Notes: generated by a model from the letters alone, not told the origin. A stretch of DNA of 58,089 bases from Sandaracinus sp. (GCA_002699025.1 PABA01000007.1:1-58089); one strand, 5' to 3'. Counted from the stretch's first letter, positions 18,737-28,683 are shown. Program-made: numbers and translations.

Positions 18737-19576
18737 GTGCGCCCCACGCCGTCCCTCGCGCTGCTCCTCCTCCCGCTCGCCGCCTGCTCGAGCTCGCTGA
18801 CCTCCATGCAGCCCGCCCGGACCGTCCCCGAGGGACACGTCCAGGCCGCGACCTCCCTCTCCATCACGCCCCCCACGGGCATCGCCGGCGACGCCGTCGA
18901 CGGCCTCCGCGCCCTCGACGACGTCGGCCGGAACCCCACCGCCGCGGAGGTCCAGCAGATCGGCGAAGCCGCCGCCGCCGCCCTGGTCCAACCGCCGAGC
19001 GTCGACGCCCAGCTGGCCCTCGCCTACGGCGTGAACGAGCGCCTCGAGCTCGACGCCCGCGTCGGCAGCACCTCCGCCGGCGGCGGCTTCCGCCTCCAGT
19101 TCCTCCGCCGCTCCCCCGGCATCTACGGCGCCCTCGGCTTCCGCGTCGACATCGGCTTCAACGCCTTCCCCGTCGATCGCTTCACCGACCGCGTCCGCAT
19201 CCAGTCCTTCCGCCGCCAGGACTTCTCCGTCCCCCTCGTCCTCGGCTACAGCCGCCGCCGCGTCCACGTCTGGGCGGGCCCGAAGCTCATGTTCTCGCGC
19301 TACCGGGGCGCCGTCGCCGTCTGCACGCGCCGCGTGGACGACGACTGCCGCGGCGAGGCCACCCTGAACGCGAGCGGCCGCGCCACCTACGTCGCCGGCC
19401 AGCTCGGCTTCGCCATCGGATCGAACCGCGCCTGGTTCGCCGTCGAGCTGAGCATCGCCCGGGTCCGCGCCCTCGCCGACCTCGAGATGCAGGCCTCGGG
19501 CAGCGTGATGGAGCACGACCTCGACCAGCGCGGCCGCGTCTTCACCCCGGCGGTCGGCTTCCTCCTCTGGATCTGA
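18737..19576 (+). CDS. Lipoprotein, probable outer-membrane beta-barrel-like
   Basis: From the GTG at 18737 the 279-residue product begins RPTPSLALLLLPLAAC, a lipoprotein signal with lipobox LAAC. The mature protein is rich in alternating strands (ERLELDARVGSTSAGGGFRL, GIYGALGFRVDIGF, YVAGQLGFAIGS) and ends in FLLWI, which suggests a small outer-membrane barrel. The family is not recognised. Longer in-frame starts (for example 18629) would place about 36 non-signal residues ahead and would lie upstream of the sigma-54 promoter, so they are rejected. It converges with the sigma-54 activator gene. Confidence 0.72.
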   Translation: MRPTPSLALLLLPLAACSSSLTSMQPARTVPEGHVQAATSLSITPPTGIAGDAVDGLRALDDVGRNPTAAEVQQIGEAAAAALVQPPSVDAQLALAYGVNERLELDARVGSTSAGGGFRLQFLRRSPGIYGALGFRVDIGFNAFPVDRFTDRVRIQSFRRQDFSVPLVLGYSRRRVHVWAGPKLMFSRYRGAVAVCTRRVDDDCRGEATLNASGRATYVAGQLGFAIGSNRAWFAVELSIARVRALADLEMQASGSVMEHDLDQRGRVFTPAVGFLLWI

Positions 19577-19623
19577 GCGGCGGCTCGCCCGACCCCGGAG
19601 AGGCGCCGAAGACCCCCCGGCCC

Positions 19624-20934
<1,311 letters not shown>

Positions 20935-20940
20935 GGCGCC

Positions 20941-20946
20941 ACCCTA
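20941..20946 (-). promoter_or_regulatory. Candidate -10 box TAGGGT before the activator ATG
   Basis: On the minus strand TAGGGT is followed by GGCGCC and then ATG. The geometry equals that of the helicase gene, and no Shine-Dalgarno is present, so a leaderless mRNA is expected. Confidence 0.4.
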
Positions 20947-21042
20947 GTGCAGGATCCGGCGGGGCGAAATGCACCGAGCGCCATGCACCGCGGCAGCGGG
21001 CTCGGCCGAGCGGATCCCCGCGGAAACCGGCAGGGGCGCGCG

Positions 21043-21058
21043 TGGAACAGGGATGGCA
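21043..21058 (+). promoter_or_regulatory. Candidate sigma-54 promoter of the NfeD-SPFH operon
   Basis: TGGAACAGGGATGGCA keeps the essential GG and GC with the correct spacing and matches 9 of 11 informative positions of TGGCAC-N5-TTGCA. It lies 72 nt upstream of the ATG at 21130, in the divergent gap next to the activator gene. A direct repeat ATGCACCG at 20969-20976 and 20983-20990 is a possible activator site. Confidence 0.5.
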
Positions 21059-21061
21059 ACA

Positions 21062-21109
21062 GGCGACGCAGCCGGCGACGCAGCCGGCGACGCGACGGGC
21101 GACGCCCCC
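21062..21109. repeat. 12-bp tandem repeat, 4 copies
   Basis: GGCGACGCAGCC occurs twice, followed by two diverged copies, immediately downstream of the sigma-54 promoter candidate and in the predicted 5' untranslated region of the NfeD-like gene. Confidence 0.8.
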
Positions 21110-21129
21110 GCCGCCGACCGGAGACCGCC

Positions 21130-21738
21130 ATGCCCCTGCTCACCCTCTACCTCGCCGCCCTCGTCCTCGGGGGCACCCTCCTCGCCCTCTCCATCTTCGG
21201 CGGCGGCGACGGCGACCTCGACCTGGACGCGGACGCGGATCTCGACGCCGACGCGGACCTCGACGCGGACGCGGACGCCGATGCGGACGCCGACGCGCAG
21301 GGAGGCCTCTCGGCCGGCGACGCCCTCGCCTGGCTGCCCCTCTCCTCCCTGCGCTTCTGGACCTTCTTCCTCGGGTTCGGCGGCCTGACCGGCACGCTCC
21401 TCGCGCTCGTCGGCGAGCCGGCCTGGCTGAGCGCCCCCGCGGCCGGCCTCGTCGGCTGGCTCGCAGGCCTCTCCGCCGTGCGCGTCCTCCGCCGGCTCCA
21501 GCGCGAGAAGGTCTCCTCGAGCGTGGAGGAGACCGACTTCATCGGCGCCTCCGGCACGGTCCTGCTCCCCGTCGCCCGCGGTCAGCTCGGCCAGGTGCGC
21601 GTCCGCGTGAAGGGCCGCGACCTCGACGTCCCGGCCGAGACCCAGGACGACCACCCGCTGCTCGTCGAGGCCCCGGTGCTCGTCTGCGAGGTCCGCGACG
21701 GCGTCGCCCTCGTCAGCCGCCTGGACGAGGTCGCCTGA
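21130..21738 (+). CDS. NfeD/YqiJ-like membrane protein with OB-fold tail
   Basis: This 202-residue protein has an N-terminal membrane helix (LLTLYLAALVLGGTLLAL), an acidic loop of Asp-Ala-type repeats (about residues 27-57), two further helices (about 70-120) and a C-terminal OB-like domain (GASGTVLLPVARGQLGQVRV). This is the layout of YqiJ/NfeD-family partners of flotillins. Two SPFH genes follow directly, confirming the pairing. The Asp-Ala loop is encoded by hexanucleotide-like repeats (GACGCG) and could bind divalent cations. GGAG precedes the ATG. Expression probably depends on sigma-54. Confidence 0.85.
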   Translation: MPLLTLYLAALVLGGTLLALSIFGGGDGDLDLDADADLDADADLDADADADADADAQGGLSAGDALAWLPLSSLRFWTFFLGFGGLTGTLLALVGEPAWLSAPAAGLVGWLAGLSAVRVLRRLQREKVSSSVEETDFIGASGTVLLPVARGQLGQVRVRVKGRDLDVPAETQDDHPLLVEAPVLVCEVRDGVALVSRLDEVA

Positions 21739-21752
21739 ACGCGGTCCGCCGT

Positions 21753-21768
21753 CCGCCCGCGCGGGCGG
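21753..21768. other. 16-bp perfect GC palindrome after the NfeD-like gene
   Basis: CCGCCCGCGCGGGCGG is a perfect palindrome 14 bp after the stop codon. In RNA it would form a short GC stem and could be a processing or attenuation site between the NfeD-like and first SPFH genes. No T run follows. Confidence 0.4.
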
Positions 21769-21934
21769 CGGATCGAAGACCGCGGCAGCGACCGCGGGCT
21801 CCGCAGCCGAGCCGCGTCACGTCCCGAGGGCCCGCGTCCGAGCCGCATCGCCTCCCGAGGGCCCGCGCCCGAGCCCTCCTCACGACTCCCGGCGCCCCCC
21901 GCGCCACCACTCCCCGCCCGAAAGGAACCCACCC

Positions 21935-23260
21935 ATGAACGACCTCACCCCCCTCCTCGGCGGCCCGCTCGTCGCGGCCCTCGCCCTGGCGCTCGTCGCC
22001 CTCGCCGTCGCCGCCATCAAGCGCCTCCTCCACGTCTGCGAGCCGAACGAGGTGCTCATCTTCTCCGGCCGCAACCGCACCACGGAGGACGGCCGCAAGG
22101 TCGGCTACCGCGTCGTCTTCGGCGGCCGCGCCTACCGCTGGCCCATCCTCGAGCGCGTCGACCGCATGGACCTCTCGCTCCTCTCCGTGCCCATGGCCAT
22201 CCGCGGCGCCTACTCGGAGGGCGGCATCCCGCTCACCCTCCACGCCGTCGCCAACGTCAAGATCGCGAGCGACCCGCGCCTCATCGGCAACGCCATCGAG
22301 CGCTTCCTCGGGCACCCCCGCGCGGAGATCGCCCGGGTCGCCAAGGAGACCCTCGAAGGCCACCTCCGCGGCGTCATCGCGACCATGACCCCCGAGGAGG
22401 TCAACGAGGACCGGCTGAAGTTCGCCGAGCGCCTCTCCGAGGAGGCCGGCGCCGATCTTCGGAAGCTCGGGCTCCAGCTCGACGTCCTGAAGATCCAGGC
22501 CGTCAGCGACGACCGGAACTACCTCGACAGCATCGGCCGCGAGCGCCTCGCGGAGATCCTCCGGCTGGCCGAGGTCGCCGAGTCCGACGCCATCCGCACG
22601 GCCGAGAAGGCCGAGTCCGACGGCGAGGCGCGCGGCGGCGTCGCCCTCCGGAACGCCCACGCCCTGGTGCAGCGCGAGCAGAACCGGCTCCGGCAGATCA
22701 AGGCCGAGCTCTGGGCGAAGGTCCGCTCCGAGGAGGAGCGCGCCGAGCAGGCCGCCCAGGCCGCCCGGGCCGAGGCCGAGCGCGAGCTCCAGACCCTCCG
22801 CGCCGAGGTCGAGCGGCTCCGCCTCGCCGCCGACGTGACCATCCCCGCCGAGGCGGAGCGGCGCGCACGCACGCTCCTCGCGGCCGGCGAGAGCGCCGCC
22901 ATCTCGGAGAACGGCAAGGCCATGGGCGACGCGCTCCGCATCGTGGGCGAGGCCTGGAAGGAGTGCGGCGAGCGGGCGATGGACCTCGTCGTCCTGCAGC
23001 AGCTCGACACCATCTTCGATCAGGTGACCGAGGCCGCGCGCCGCGCCCAGCCCGAGAAGGTCAGCCTCCTCGACGGGGGCGACGGCTCGACCATCGCCGC
23101 CTACGTGAGCGCCTACCCGGCGACCGTCGGCGCGCTCCTCTCCCAGCTCGAAGAGACGCTCGGCGTCGACGTCCGCCGCGTGCTCCGCGGCGAGCCCACG
23201 CCTCCCCGCGACACCACGCCGCCGCTCCCCGGCGCCACGAGCGACCGCGAAGCCGCCTGA
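21935..23260 (+). CDS. SPFH/band-7 (flotillin-like) protein 1
   Basis: This 441-residue protein has an N-terminal transmembrane helix (residues 11-30), then CEPNEVLIFSGRNR, the start of the SPFH domain. ERVDRMDLSLLSVPM and RGAYSEGGIPLTLHAVANVKI are also typical of flotillin/YqiK proteins. A long Ala/Glu-rich coiled coil (about 205-320) follows, and the C-terminal region is globular. Flotillins form ring-like membrane scaffolds that organise microdomains. AAGGAA precedes the ATG. It is a paralogue of the next gene, which shares GNAIERFLG and the LEG-LRGV/I-AT-TPEEVN block. Confidence 0.92.
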   Translation: MNDLTPLLGGPLVAALALALVALAVAAIKRLLHVCEPNEVLIFSGRNRTTEDGRKVGYRVVFGGRAYRWPILERVDRMDLSLLSVPMAIRGAYSEGGIPLTLHAVANVKIASDPRLIGNAIERFLGHPRAEIARVAKETLEGHLRGVIATMTPEEVNEDRLKFAERLSEEAGADLRKLGLQLDVLKIQAVSDDRNYLDSIGRERLAEILRLAEVAESDAIRTAEKAESDGEARGGVALRNAHALVQREQNRLRQIKAELWAKVRSEEERAEQAAQAARAEAERELQTLRAEVERLRLAADVTIPAEAERRARTLLAAGESAAISENGKAMGDALRIVGEAWKECGERAMDLVVLQQLDTIFDQVTEAARRAQPEKVSLLDGGDGSTIAAYVSAYPATVGALLSQLEETLGVDVRRVLRGEPTPPRDTTPPLPGATSDREAA

Positions 23261-23266
23261 GCCCCC

Positions 23267-23300
23267 GCCGCCCTGCGCCCCCGCGCGGGCGGAGGGCGGC
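23267..23300 (+). other. Strong hairpin between the two SPFH genes
   Basis: GCCGCCCT (23267-23274) pairs with AGGGCGGC (23293-23300), and inside it CGCCC pairs with GGGCG, separated from the outer stem by one G-G mismatch. It lies directly after the first SPFH stop and 47 nt before the second SPFH start. It could attenuate transcription or stabilise the upstream mRNA and so set the ratio of the two flotillins. No T run follows. Confidence 0.5.
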
Positions 23301-23347
23301 GCGCCCCCCACGCCTCTCCCTACTCTCTCCCACCCCAGGAGCCCCTC

Positions 23348-24598
23348 ATGACCGTGCCCATTCTCATCGCGGTGACGATCCTCGTCCCGCTCGTCATCGC
23401 CGGCGTCGCCCGCGCCCTCATCCGCCTCTGCCAGCCGAACGAGGTGCTGGTGATCAGCGGCGGCAAGCGCCGCGTCGGCGCGAAGACCGTCGGCTACCGC
23501 CTCGTGCAGGGCGGCCGCGGCTTCATCTTCCCGCTCTTCGAGCGCGTCGAGCGCCTCGACCTGACCAACATGATCATCGACATCCGCGTCCAGGGCGCCT
23601 ACTCGAAGGGCGGCATCCCGCTCAACGTCGAGGGCGTCGCCAACGTGAAGATCGCCTCGAGCGAGCCGGTCATCGCCAACGCCATCGAGCGCTTCCTCGG
23701 CAAGCCGCGCCAGGAGATCATGGCCGTCGCCCGCGAGACCCTCGAGGGCAACCTCCGCGGCGTGCTCGCCACGCTCACGCCCGAGGAGGTGAACCAGGAC
23801 CGCGTGAAGTTCGCCCAGAGCCTCCTGCTCGAAGCGGGCGAGGACCTGCGCCGGCTCGGCATCGTGCTCGACACGCTGAAGATCCAGCACGTCTCCGACG
23901 ACCGCGGCTACCTCGACAGCATCGGCCGCAAGCAGTCCGCCGAGCTGCAGATGCGCTCGCGGGTCGCCGAAGCGGAGAACACGGCGCTCTCGAAGGAGCG
24001 GGACGCGTCGAACCACGAAGAGAAGGAGCGCAAGCGCATCGAGGCGGAGATCGCCCTCGCGAAGGCGGAGGCGGCCAAGCAGCTCGCCGACGCGGAGACC
24101 AAGAAGGAGGCCATCGTGGCCGAGCAGAAGGCGACCGTCGCCGCGATGGTGGCGAAGGCGCGGGCCGAGCTCGAGGTGCAGAAGCAGCGCTGCGAGCAGG
24201 TGCGGCTGCGGCTCGAGGCCGACGTGGTGGAGCCCGCCGAGGCGCGGCGCCAGGCGATGATCGAGGAGGCGCGCGCCGCCACGGCGAGCATCCGCGAGGA
24301 GGGCACGGCCACGGCCGCGGCGCTTCGCGACATGCACGCGGCCTGGAACGTCGCGGGGGATGACGCCCACCGCGTCTTCGTCGCGCAGAAGCTCGCCGGG
24401 CTCATCCGCCGGATGATGGAGACGGTCCACGACGCGCCGATCGGCCAGGTCACGGTCGTGGACGCCGAGCTCGGCGAGGGCGCCTCGCTGGCCGCGAAGG
24501 CGAGCGTGGCCACCGAGCTGCTCGAGAAGAGCGCCGGCCTCGACCTGCGCCGGATCCTCGGCGGGCGCGCGCTCCCGGCGGGCGTCGCCGGCGAGTGA
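23348..24598 (+). CDS. SPFH/band-7 (flotillin-like) protein 2
   Basis: This 416-residue protein has an N-terminal helix (residues 3-25), CQPNEVLVISGGKRR, SPFH-domain strands (FIFPLFERVERLDLTNM, RVQGAYSKGGIPLNVEGVAN), and a long coiled coil rich in Lys/Glu/Ala (about 200-310). It aligns with SPFH protein 1 across the whole SPFH region, so the pair arose by duplication and may form hetero-oligomers as eukaryotic flotillin-1/2 do. GGAG precedes the ATG at 23348. It is the last gene of the operon; a hairpin follows at 24646. Confidence 0.92.
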   Translation: MTVPILIAVTILVPLVIAGVARALIRLCQPNEVLVISGGKRRVGAKTVGYRLVQGGRGFIFPLFERVERLDLTNMIIDIRVQGAYSKGGIPLNVEGVANVKIASSEPVIANAIERFLGKPRQEIMAVARETLEGNLRGVLATLTPEEVNQDRVKFAQSLLLEAGEDLRRLGIVLDTLKIQHVSDDRGYLDSIGRKQSAELQMRSRVAEAENTALSKERDASNHEEKERKRIEAEIALAKAEAAKQLADAETKKEAIVAEQKATVAAMVAKARAELEVQKQRCEQVRLRLEADVVEPAEARRQAMIEEARAATASIREEGTATAAALRDMHAAWNVAGDDAHRVFVAQKLAGLIRRMMETVHDAPIGQVTVVDAELGEGASLAAKASVATELLEKSAGLDLRRILGGRALPAGVAGE

Positions 24599-25028
24599 GA
24601 GGCACCGCCGAGTGAGAAGCCGTCCGTGACGACGGCGCCGCAACAGCGGGCGGCTCGTCCCTCGGGGCGGGCCGCCCGCGCTCGTTCCTGCGGGCTCGCC
24701 CCGATGGCGCCGGCGGCGGCGAGGACGAGCCGGGTCGGAGGCCGGGCGGTGCCTCGACTCGTGGGTGGGTCGGATCGGGGGGCGGCGCGATGGTGCGCGG
24801 AGCGTTCCGAGGCGCCGCGGGCCGCTCACGCTCACCGCGACTCGGGCTCGCGCGCGACGCGCAGGTGGGCGCTCGACGCAAGGACTGGCGCTCGACGCTC
24901 GGGCTGGCGCTCGCGTGCCACGCTCGAACGGGGCCTGGGATCGACGGGATGAAGAGCGGGTTCTTCCCGTCCTCCTTCATGGCCCCGCGGGTGAGGGCAC
25001 GGGCACGGACGAGCAGGGGCAAGCGTCG
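24599..25028. other. 430-bp gap with hairpin and CGACGCTCG repeats
   Basis: No supported gene lies here. It contains the terminator-like hairpin at 24646-24679 and, at about 24875-24905, a block of GCTCGACGCTCG words like that at 280-440. It separates the plus-strand SPFH operon from the convergent kinase/regulator operon. Confidence 0.6.
24646..24679 (+). terminator. Hairpin after the SPFH operon, likely terminator
   Basis: GCGGGCGGC and GCCGCCCGC form a perfect 9-bp stem with a 16-nt loop, 48 nt after the second SPFH stop codon. The following bases are only mildly T-rich (CTCGTTCCT). Confidence 0.5.
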
Positions 25029-25493
25029 TCAGGGCGCGATCGGGCGCAGCCGAGCTCTCGCCGGCAACGCCACGCGCTCCATCTCCTCCGCCGCATGCGC
25101 GCCGACCTCCTCGTCCAGATCGACCCACCGCACCACCAGCTCGTCGCCGTCCCGCGAGACGCGGATCACCCGGCCAGCGCCGGCCCACCAGCAGCGCACG
25201 CGGAGCACGTCCCGCTCGTCCGCCTCCTCGTGGCTGCACACGCCGTTCAGCACCCCGAGCGGCGTCACGGAGCGCTCCCCGCTCGGCTGGATGAGGACGA
25301 GCGACGCGTCCGAGCTCGGCATGCCCATCTCGTCCTCGGGCCGCGCCTCGAGCCGCAGCGAGACCGCGACCTCCGGCCCGGGCTCCTCCTCGGCCGGCGG
25401 CTCCTCCACCGGGGGCGCGCTCGCCCCGCCGCACGCCGCCAGCGCCGCCGCCGACGCCACGGCCAGCGCCAGCGCCGGCATCGCCCCGCTCAA
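25029..25493 (-). CDS. Lipoprotein of unknown function, third gene of the kinase/regulator operon
   Basis: This product of about 154 residues begins with a lipoprotein signal ending LAAC-GG and a Pro/Glu linker, followed by a strand-rich domain containing NGVCSHEE and VRCWWAGAGRVIRV (two Cys that could pair). The family is not recognised. The first in-frame start is a TTG overlapping the stop of the response regulator gene (TTGA); the ATG at 25481 also keeps the signal peptide. The overlap points to translational coupling with the sensor/regulator pair. Confidence 0.68.
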   Translation of the reverse strand: MSGAMPALALAVASAAALAACGGASAPPVEEPPAEEEPGPEVAVSLRLEARPEDEMGMPSSDASLVLIQPSGERSVTPLGVLNGVCSHEEADERDVLRVRCWWAGAGRVIRVSRDGDELVVRWVDLDEEVGAHAAEEMERVALPARARLRPIAP

Positions 25494-26866
25494 GACTCCC
25501 CCTCGATCCCGTAGGAGCGCAGCTTCCGCTGGAGCGTCCGCCGGTCGATGCCCAGCGCCGACGCCGCCCGCGTGATGTTCCCATCGTGCGACGCGAGCAC
25601 CCGCTCGATGTGCAGCCGCTCCACCTCCGCCAGGCTCGCCGTCGTCGGGATCGGCGGCGCCGAGGGCCGCTCGCTCATGCCCGCATGCCGATCGCTCGTC
25701 TTGCCGGCGTGGCCGAACACGCTCGCCGCGATCATCCGCCGCGCGAGGTCCCCGTCGATGATCCGCCCCTCGGCGAAGAGCGCCGCGCGCCGGAGCACGT
25801 TGAGCAGCTCGCGCACGTTGCCGGGCCAGTCGTAGGCCTGGAACGCCCGCACGGCCGAGTCGGCGAGCGTCGTCCCCGCCGCGCCGAGGCGCGCGAGGAG
25901 GTGATGGGCGAGCGGCACCAGGTCCTCCTTCCGATCGCGGAGCGGCGGCAGCACGATCGGGAAGACCTGGAGCCGGAAGTAGAGGTCCTCGCGGAACTGC
26001 CCCGCGCTCACGCGCTCCCAGAGGTCCCGGTTGGTCGCGGCCAGCACGCGCACGTCCACCTCGTGCTCGCGCCCCTCCCCCACGGGCCGCACCTTCCGCT
26101 CCTCGAGCGCCCGCAGCAGCTTGGCCTGGCTCTCGAGCGGCAGCTCGGCGAGCTCGTCGATGAAGAGCGTCCCCCCGTCGGCCTCGCGGAAGAGCCCCTT
26201 CCGGTCGTCGGTCGCCCCGGTGAAGGCGCCGCGCTTGTGGCCGAAGAGCTCGCTCTCGAAGAGGTCCCGCGGCACGCAGGCCGCGTTCATGGCCACGAAG
26301 GGCCCGTCGCGCCGCGGGCTCGCCGCGTGGAGGTTGTGCGCGACCACCTCCTTCCCGGTCCCGGTCTCGCCGAGGATCATCACCGTCGCCGGCGTCGGCC
26401 CGACCGTCCGGATGAAGGTGCGCACCTGCTCGATGGCCGCGCTCTCGCCGACGAGCGGAGGCACGTCGCGCCCGGTCGCGTCGCGCACGAGCTGGCTCTC
26501 CTCGACCGCCTGGGCGAGGAGCGGCTCGAGCTCCTCCGCGTCGACGGGCTTCTCGAGGAAGGAGAAGGCCCCGAGCTGCATCGCCTCCACGGCCGCCTGC
26601 ACCGTGCCGTGCCCCGTGAGCACGATGATGCGCGTCGGCGCCGCCCCGCGCCGCCGGAGCACCTCGAGCCCGTCCATGCCCTTCATGCGCAGGTCGAGGA
26701 GCGCCGCCTCGGGCGGCTCGGGCGCCTTCAGCTCGGCGAGGGCCTCGTCCCCGTCGGCGGCCTCCCGCACCTCGTAGCCCATGCGCCGCAGCGCCTTGCG
26801 GATCGCGAAGCGGAAGGCGCGGTCGTCGTCGATGACCAGCACGCGGCCGGCGGGGGCGGCGCTCAT
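25490..26866 (-). CDS. NtrC-type sigma-54 response regulator
   Basis: This 458-residue protein has a receiver domain (VLVIDDD near the start, phospho-acceptor Asp58 in LLDLRMKGMDG, Thr in VLTGHG, Lys in LEKPVD), an AAA+ domain with GETGTGKE, ESELFGHKRGAFTGA and LFIDELAEL, the segment WPGNVRELLNVL, and a Fis-type helix-turn-helix (NITRAASALGIDRRTLQRKL). Phosphorylation should drive sigma-54 promoter activation. The ATG overlaps the kinase stop by ATGA, so the kinase upstream is its cognate partner. Target promoters are not visible nearby. Confidence 0.95.
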   Translation of the reverse strand: MSAAPAGRVLVIDDDRAFRFAIRKALRRMGYEVREAADGDEALAELKAPEPPEAALLDLRMKGMDGLEVLRRRGAAPTRIIVLTGHGTVQAAVEAMQLGAFSFLEKPVDAEELEPLLAQAVEESQLVRDATGRDVPPLVGESAAIEQVRTFIRTVGPTPATVMILGETGTGKEVVAHNLHAASPRRDGPFVAMNAACVPRDLFESELFGHKRGAFTGATDDRKGLFREADGGTLFIDELAELPLESQAKLLRALEERKVRPVGEGREHEVDVRVLAATNRDLWERVSAGQFREDLYFRLQVFPIVLPPLRDRKEDLVPLAHHLLARLGAAGTTLADSAVRAFQAYDWPGNVRELLNVLRRAALFAEGRIIDGDLARRMIAASVFGHAGKTSDRHAGMSERPSAPPIPTTASLAEVERLHIERVLASHDGNITRAASALGIDRRTLQRKLRSYGIEGES

Positions 26867-28683
26867 CGGGCCTCCTCCCGCGCCTCGCCGACGACGGCCA
26901 GGTGCACGCGCGCGTCCGGCTCGGGCGGCGACCCGGTCTCCGGGAGGGCCAGCTCGCCGCTCGTCAGCGAGGTGCGCACGCGCGGCAGGCGCACCAACGC
27001 GACGGCGCCGCCGCCCTCGGCGTTCTCCAGGCTGAGCCGACCGCCCATGGCGTCGACGAGCATGTAGGAGGTGTAGAGGCCGAGCCCCGTCCCCTCGCCC
27101 GGCGGCTTCGACGTCGCGAAGGGCTCGAAGAGGCGCTCGAGCATCGGCTCGGGCACGCCGGGGCCGTCGTCCGCCACCCGGAGCAGGACCTCGTCGCCTT
27201 CCACGCTCGCGTCCACCCGGATCACCTCCCCGCCCAGCTCGCGCATGGCGTCCAGGGCGTTCTGCAGCAGGTTCACGAGCACCTGCACGAGCCGGTCCTT
27301 GTCGGCGGCCACCTCGAGGTGCGAGAGCCCGGCCCCGAGCTCGATGCGCGGTCCCTCGCGCACGCCGGCGAAGACGATGGCGCGCGCCCGCTCCACCACC
27401 GACGCCAGAGGCACGTCGTCGTCGATGCGCGCCCGCACGAGATCGCCGCCCGCGAGGAGCGCCTGGGTGATGCGCCCGAGGCGTCGGGTCTCGTCGCGGA
27501 TCAGCGTGGCCGACTCGTCGAGGTCGCCGACGACCTCCGCCGGCGCCTTCAGCTCCTCGAGGGCCTTCCGCATGTCGGCGGCGAGCGTGCGGATGGTCGC
27601 GAGGGGCGTGTTCAGCTCGTGGGCCACGCCCTGGGCGACGCGTCCGAGGCTCGCGAGGCGCTCGGCGAGGAGGAGCTGGCGCTCGGCGAGGGTGGCCTGG
27701 GTGCGGTCGACGTAGAGGTTCATGACGCGGGGCCGGTCGCCCTCCTCGATGGGAAAGACGAGCATCTCGTAGACCCGCTCGCGGCCGCCGAGGGTCGCGG
27801 CGAAGCGGCAGCGCCCCGGCTCCCCCTGGGCGCGCGCGGCGGCGACGGGGCAGACGCCGTCGACGTCCCGGTCGCAGGCCCGGCGCTCCCCGGGGCACTC
27901 CCAGGCGCGGCCGACGTGCGAGAAGGGCGCGAGCTCCTCGGCGCGCTTGTTGCGCCAGAGCACGCTGCCGTCCGCCTCGACGACCTCGAGGCCGGCCTCG
28001 AGCTCGTCGAGCGTGTTGGAGAGGAGCTGGTACTCGAGGGCGGCGCGGTCGCGGGCGCGGGCGAGGGCGACCTCCCGATCGCGGAGCTCGCGGACGGCGT
28101 GGGTGACGATGTAGGCGGCGCCGCTGACGGTGAAGACGAAGGCGGCGATGTGGCTCAGCCAGTCGAAGGGCGCGACCGGGTCCCAGACCGCGACGCGGAG
28201 GGCCGGGACGTAGGTGGTCAGGGCGAGGAGGCCGGCGAGGACGAAGGACGCCGCCGTCGCGATGAGGGTCCAGCGGGGGCCCCCGAGGATGGCGATGAGC
28301 GCGACGTGGAAGATGTAGAAGCCGACGAAGGGGCACTTCACGCCGCCGGCGGCCCAGAGGAGGACCGTCAGCATGAAGAGGTCGACGAGGGCCTGCGTGA
28401 GGGCGGAGCGGGCGCCCGAGGGGGGCGCCCCGGCGCGGTGACGGCGCCAGAGGAAGAAGTTGTAGAGGTAGCCCGCGAGCGCCGTGGCGAGCATCACGGG
28501 CCAGGCGAGGCCGGGGAAGACGCCCGCCAGGCCGAGGACGGCCGCGAGCACGGCGCCGCTCATGGCCCCCCAGCGGAGCTGGATGAGCCAGCCCATGCGG
28601 TCGAGCGTGAAGTCGCTCGCGCCGCGCCGCGACAGGAAGAGCGGCGGCTCTTCGTCGCGCGGGACCGCGTCGGCAGGGACCAT
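26863..28683 (-). CDS. RegB-like membrane histidine kinase with Cys-rich PAS
   Basis: This 606-residue protein has six predicted membrane helices in its first 215 residues, a PAS-like domain (about 235-335) with CPGERRACDRDVDGVCP, and a kinase core with VAHELNTPLATI (His355), NLLQNALDA, VADDGPGV and GTGLGLYTS. The membrane domain carries GGVKCPF where RegB/PrrB kinases have GG-x-x-NPF, the quinone-sensing motif, so a redox role is a reasonable guess. ATG 28683 is chosen because earlier frames run antisense to other genes. It is coupled to the NtrC-type regulator by an ATGA overlap. Confidence 0.9.
   Translation of the reverse strand: MVPADAVPRDEEPPLFLSRRGASDFTLDRMGWLIQLRWGAMSGAVLAAVLGLAGVFPGLAWPVMLATALAGYLYNFFLWRRHRAGAPPSGARSALTQALVDLFMLTVLLWAAGGVKCPFVGFYIFHVALIAILGGPRWTLIATAASFVLAGLLALTTYVPALRVAVWDPVAPFDWLSHIAAFVFTVSGAAYIVTHAVRELRDREVALARARDRAALEYQLLSNTLDELEAGLEVVEADGSVLWRNKRAEELAPFSHVGRAWECPGERRACDRDVDGVCPVAAARAQGEPGRCRFAATLGGRERVYEMLVFPIEEGDRPRVMNLYVDRTQATLAERQLLLAERLASLGRVAQGVAHELNTPLATIRTLAADMRKALEELKAPAEVVGDLDESATLIRDETRRLGRITQALLAGGDLVRARIDDDVPLASVVERARAIVFAGVREGPRIELGAGLSHLEVAADKDRLVQVLVNLLQNALDAMRELGGEVIRVDASVEGDEVLLRVADDGPGVPEPMLERLFEPFATSKPPGEGTGLGLYTSYMLVDAMGGRLSLENAEGGGAVALVRLPRVRTSLTSGELALPETGSPPEPDARVHLAVVGEAREEAR

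Noticed and set aside
21054-21070. TGGCAACAGGCGACGCA as a sigma-54 promoter
   Set aside because: The GG and GC are one base too far apart. The overlapping TGGAACAGGGATGGCA has the correct spacing.
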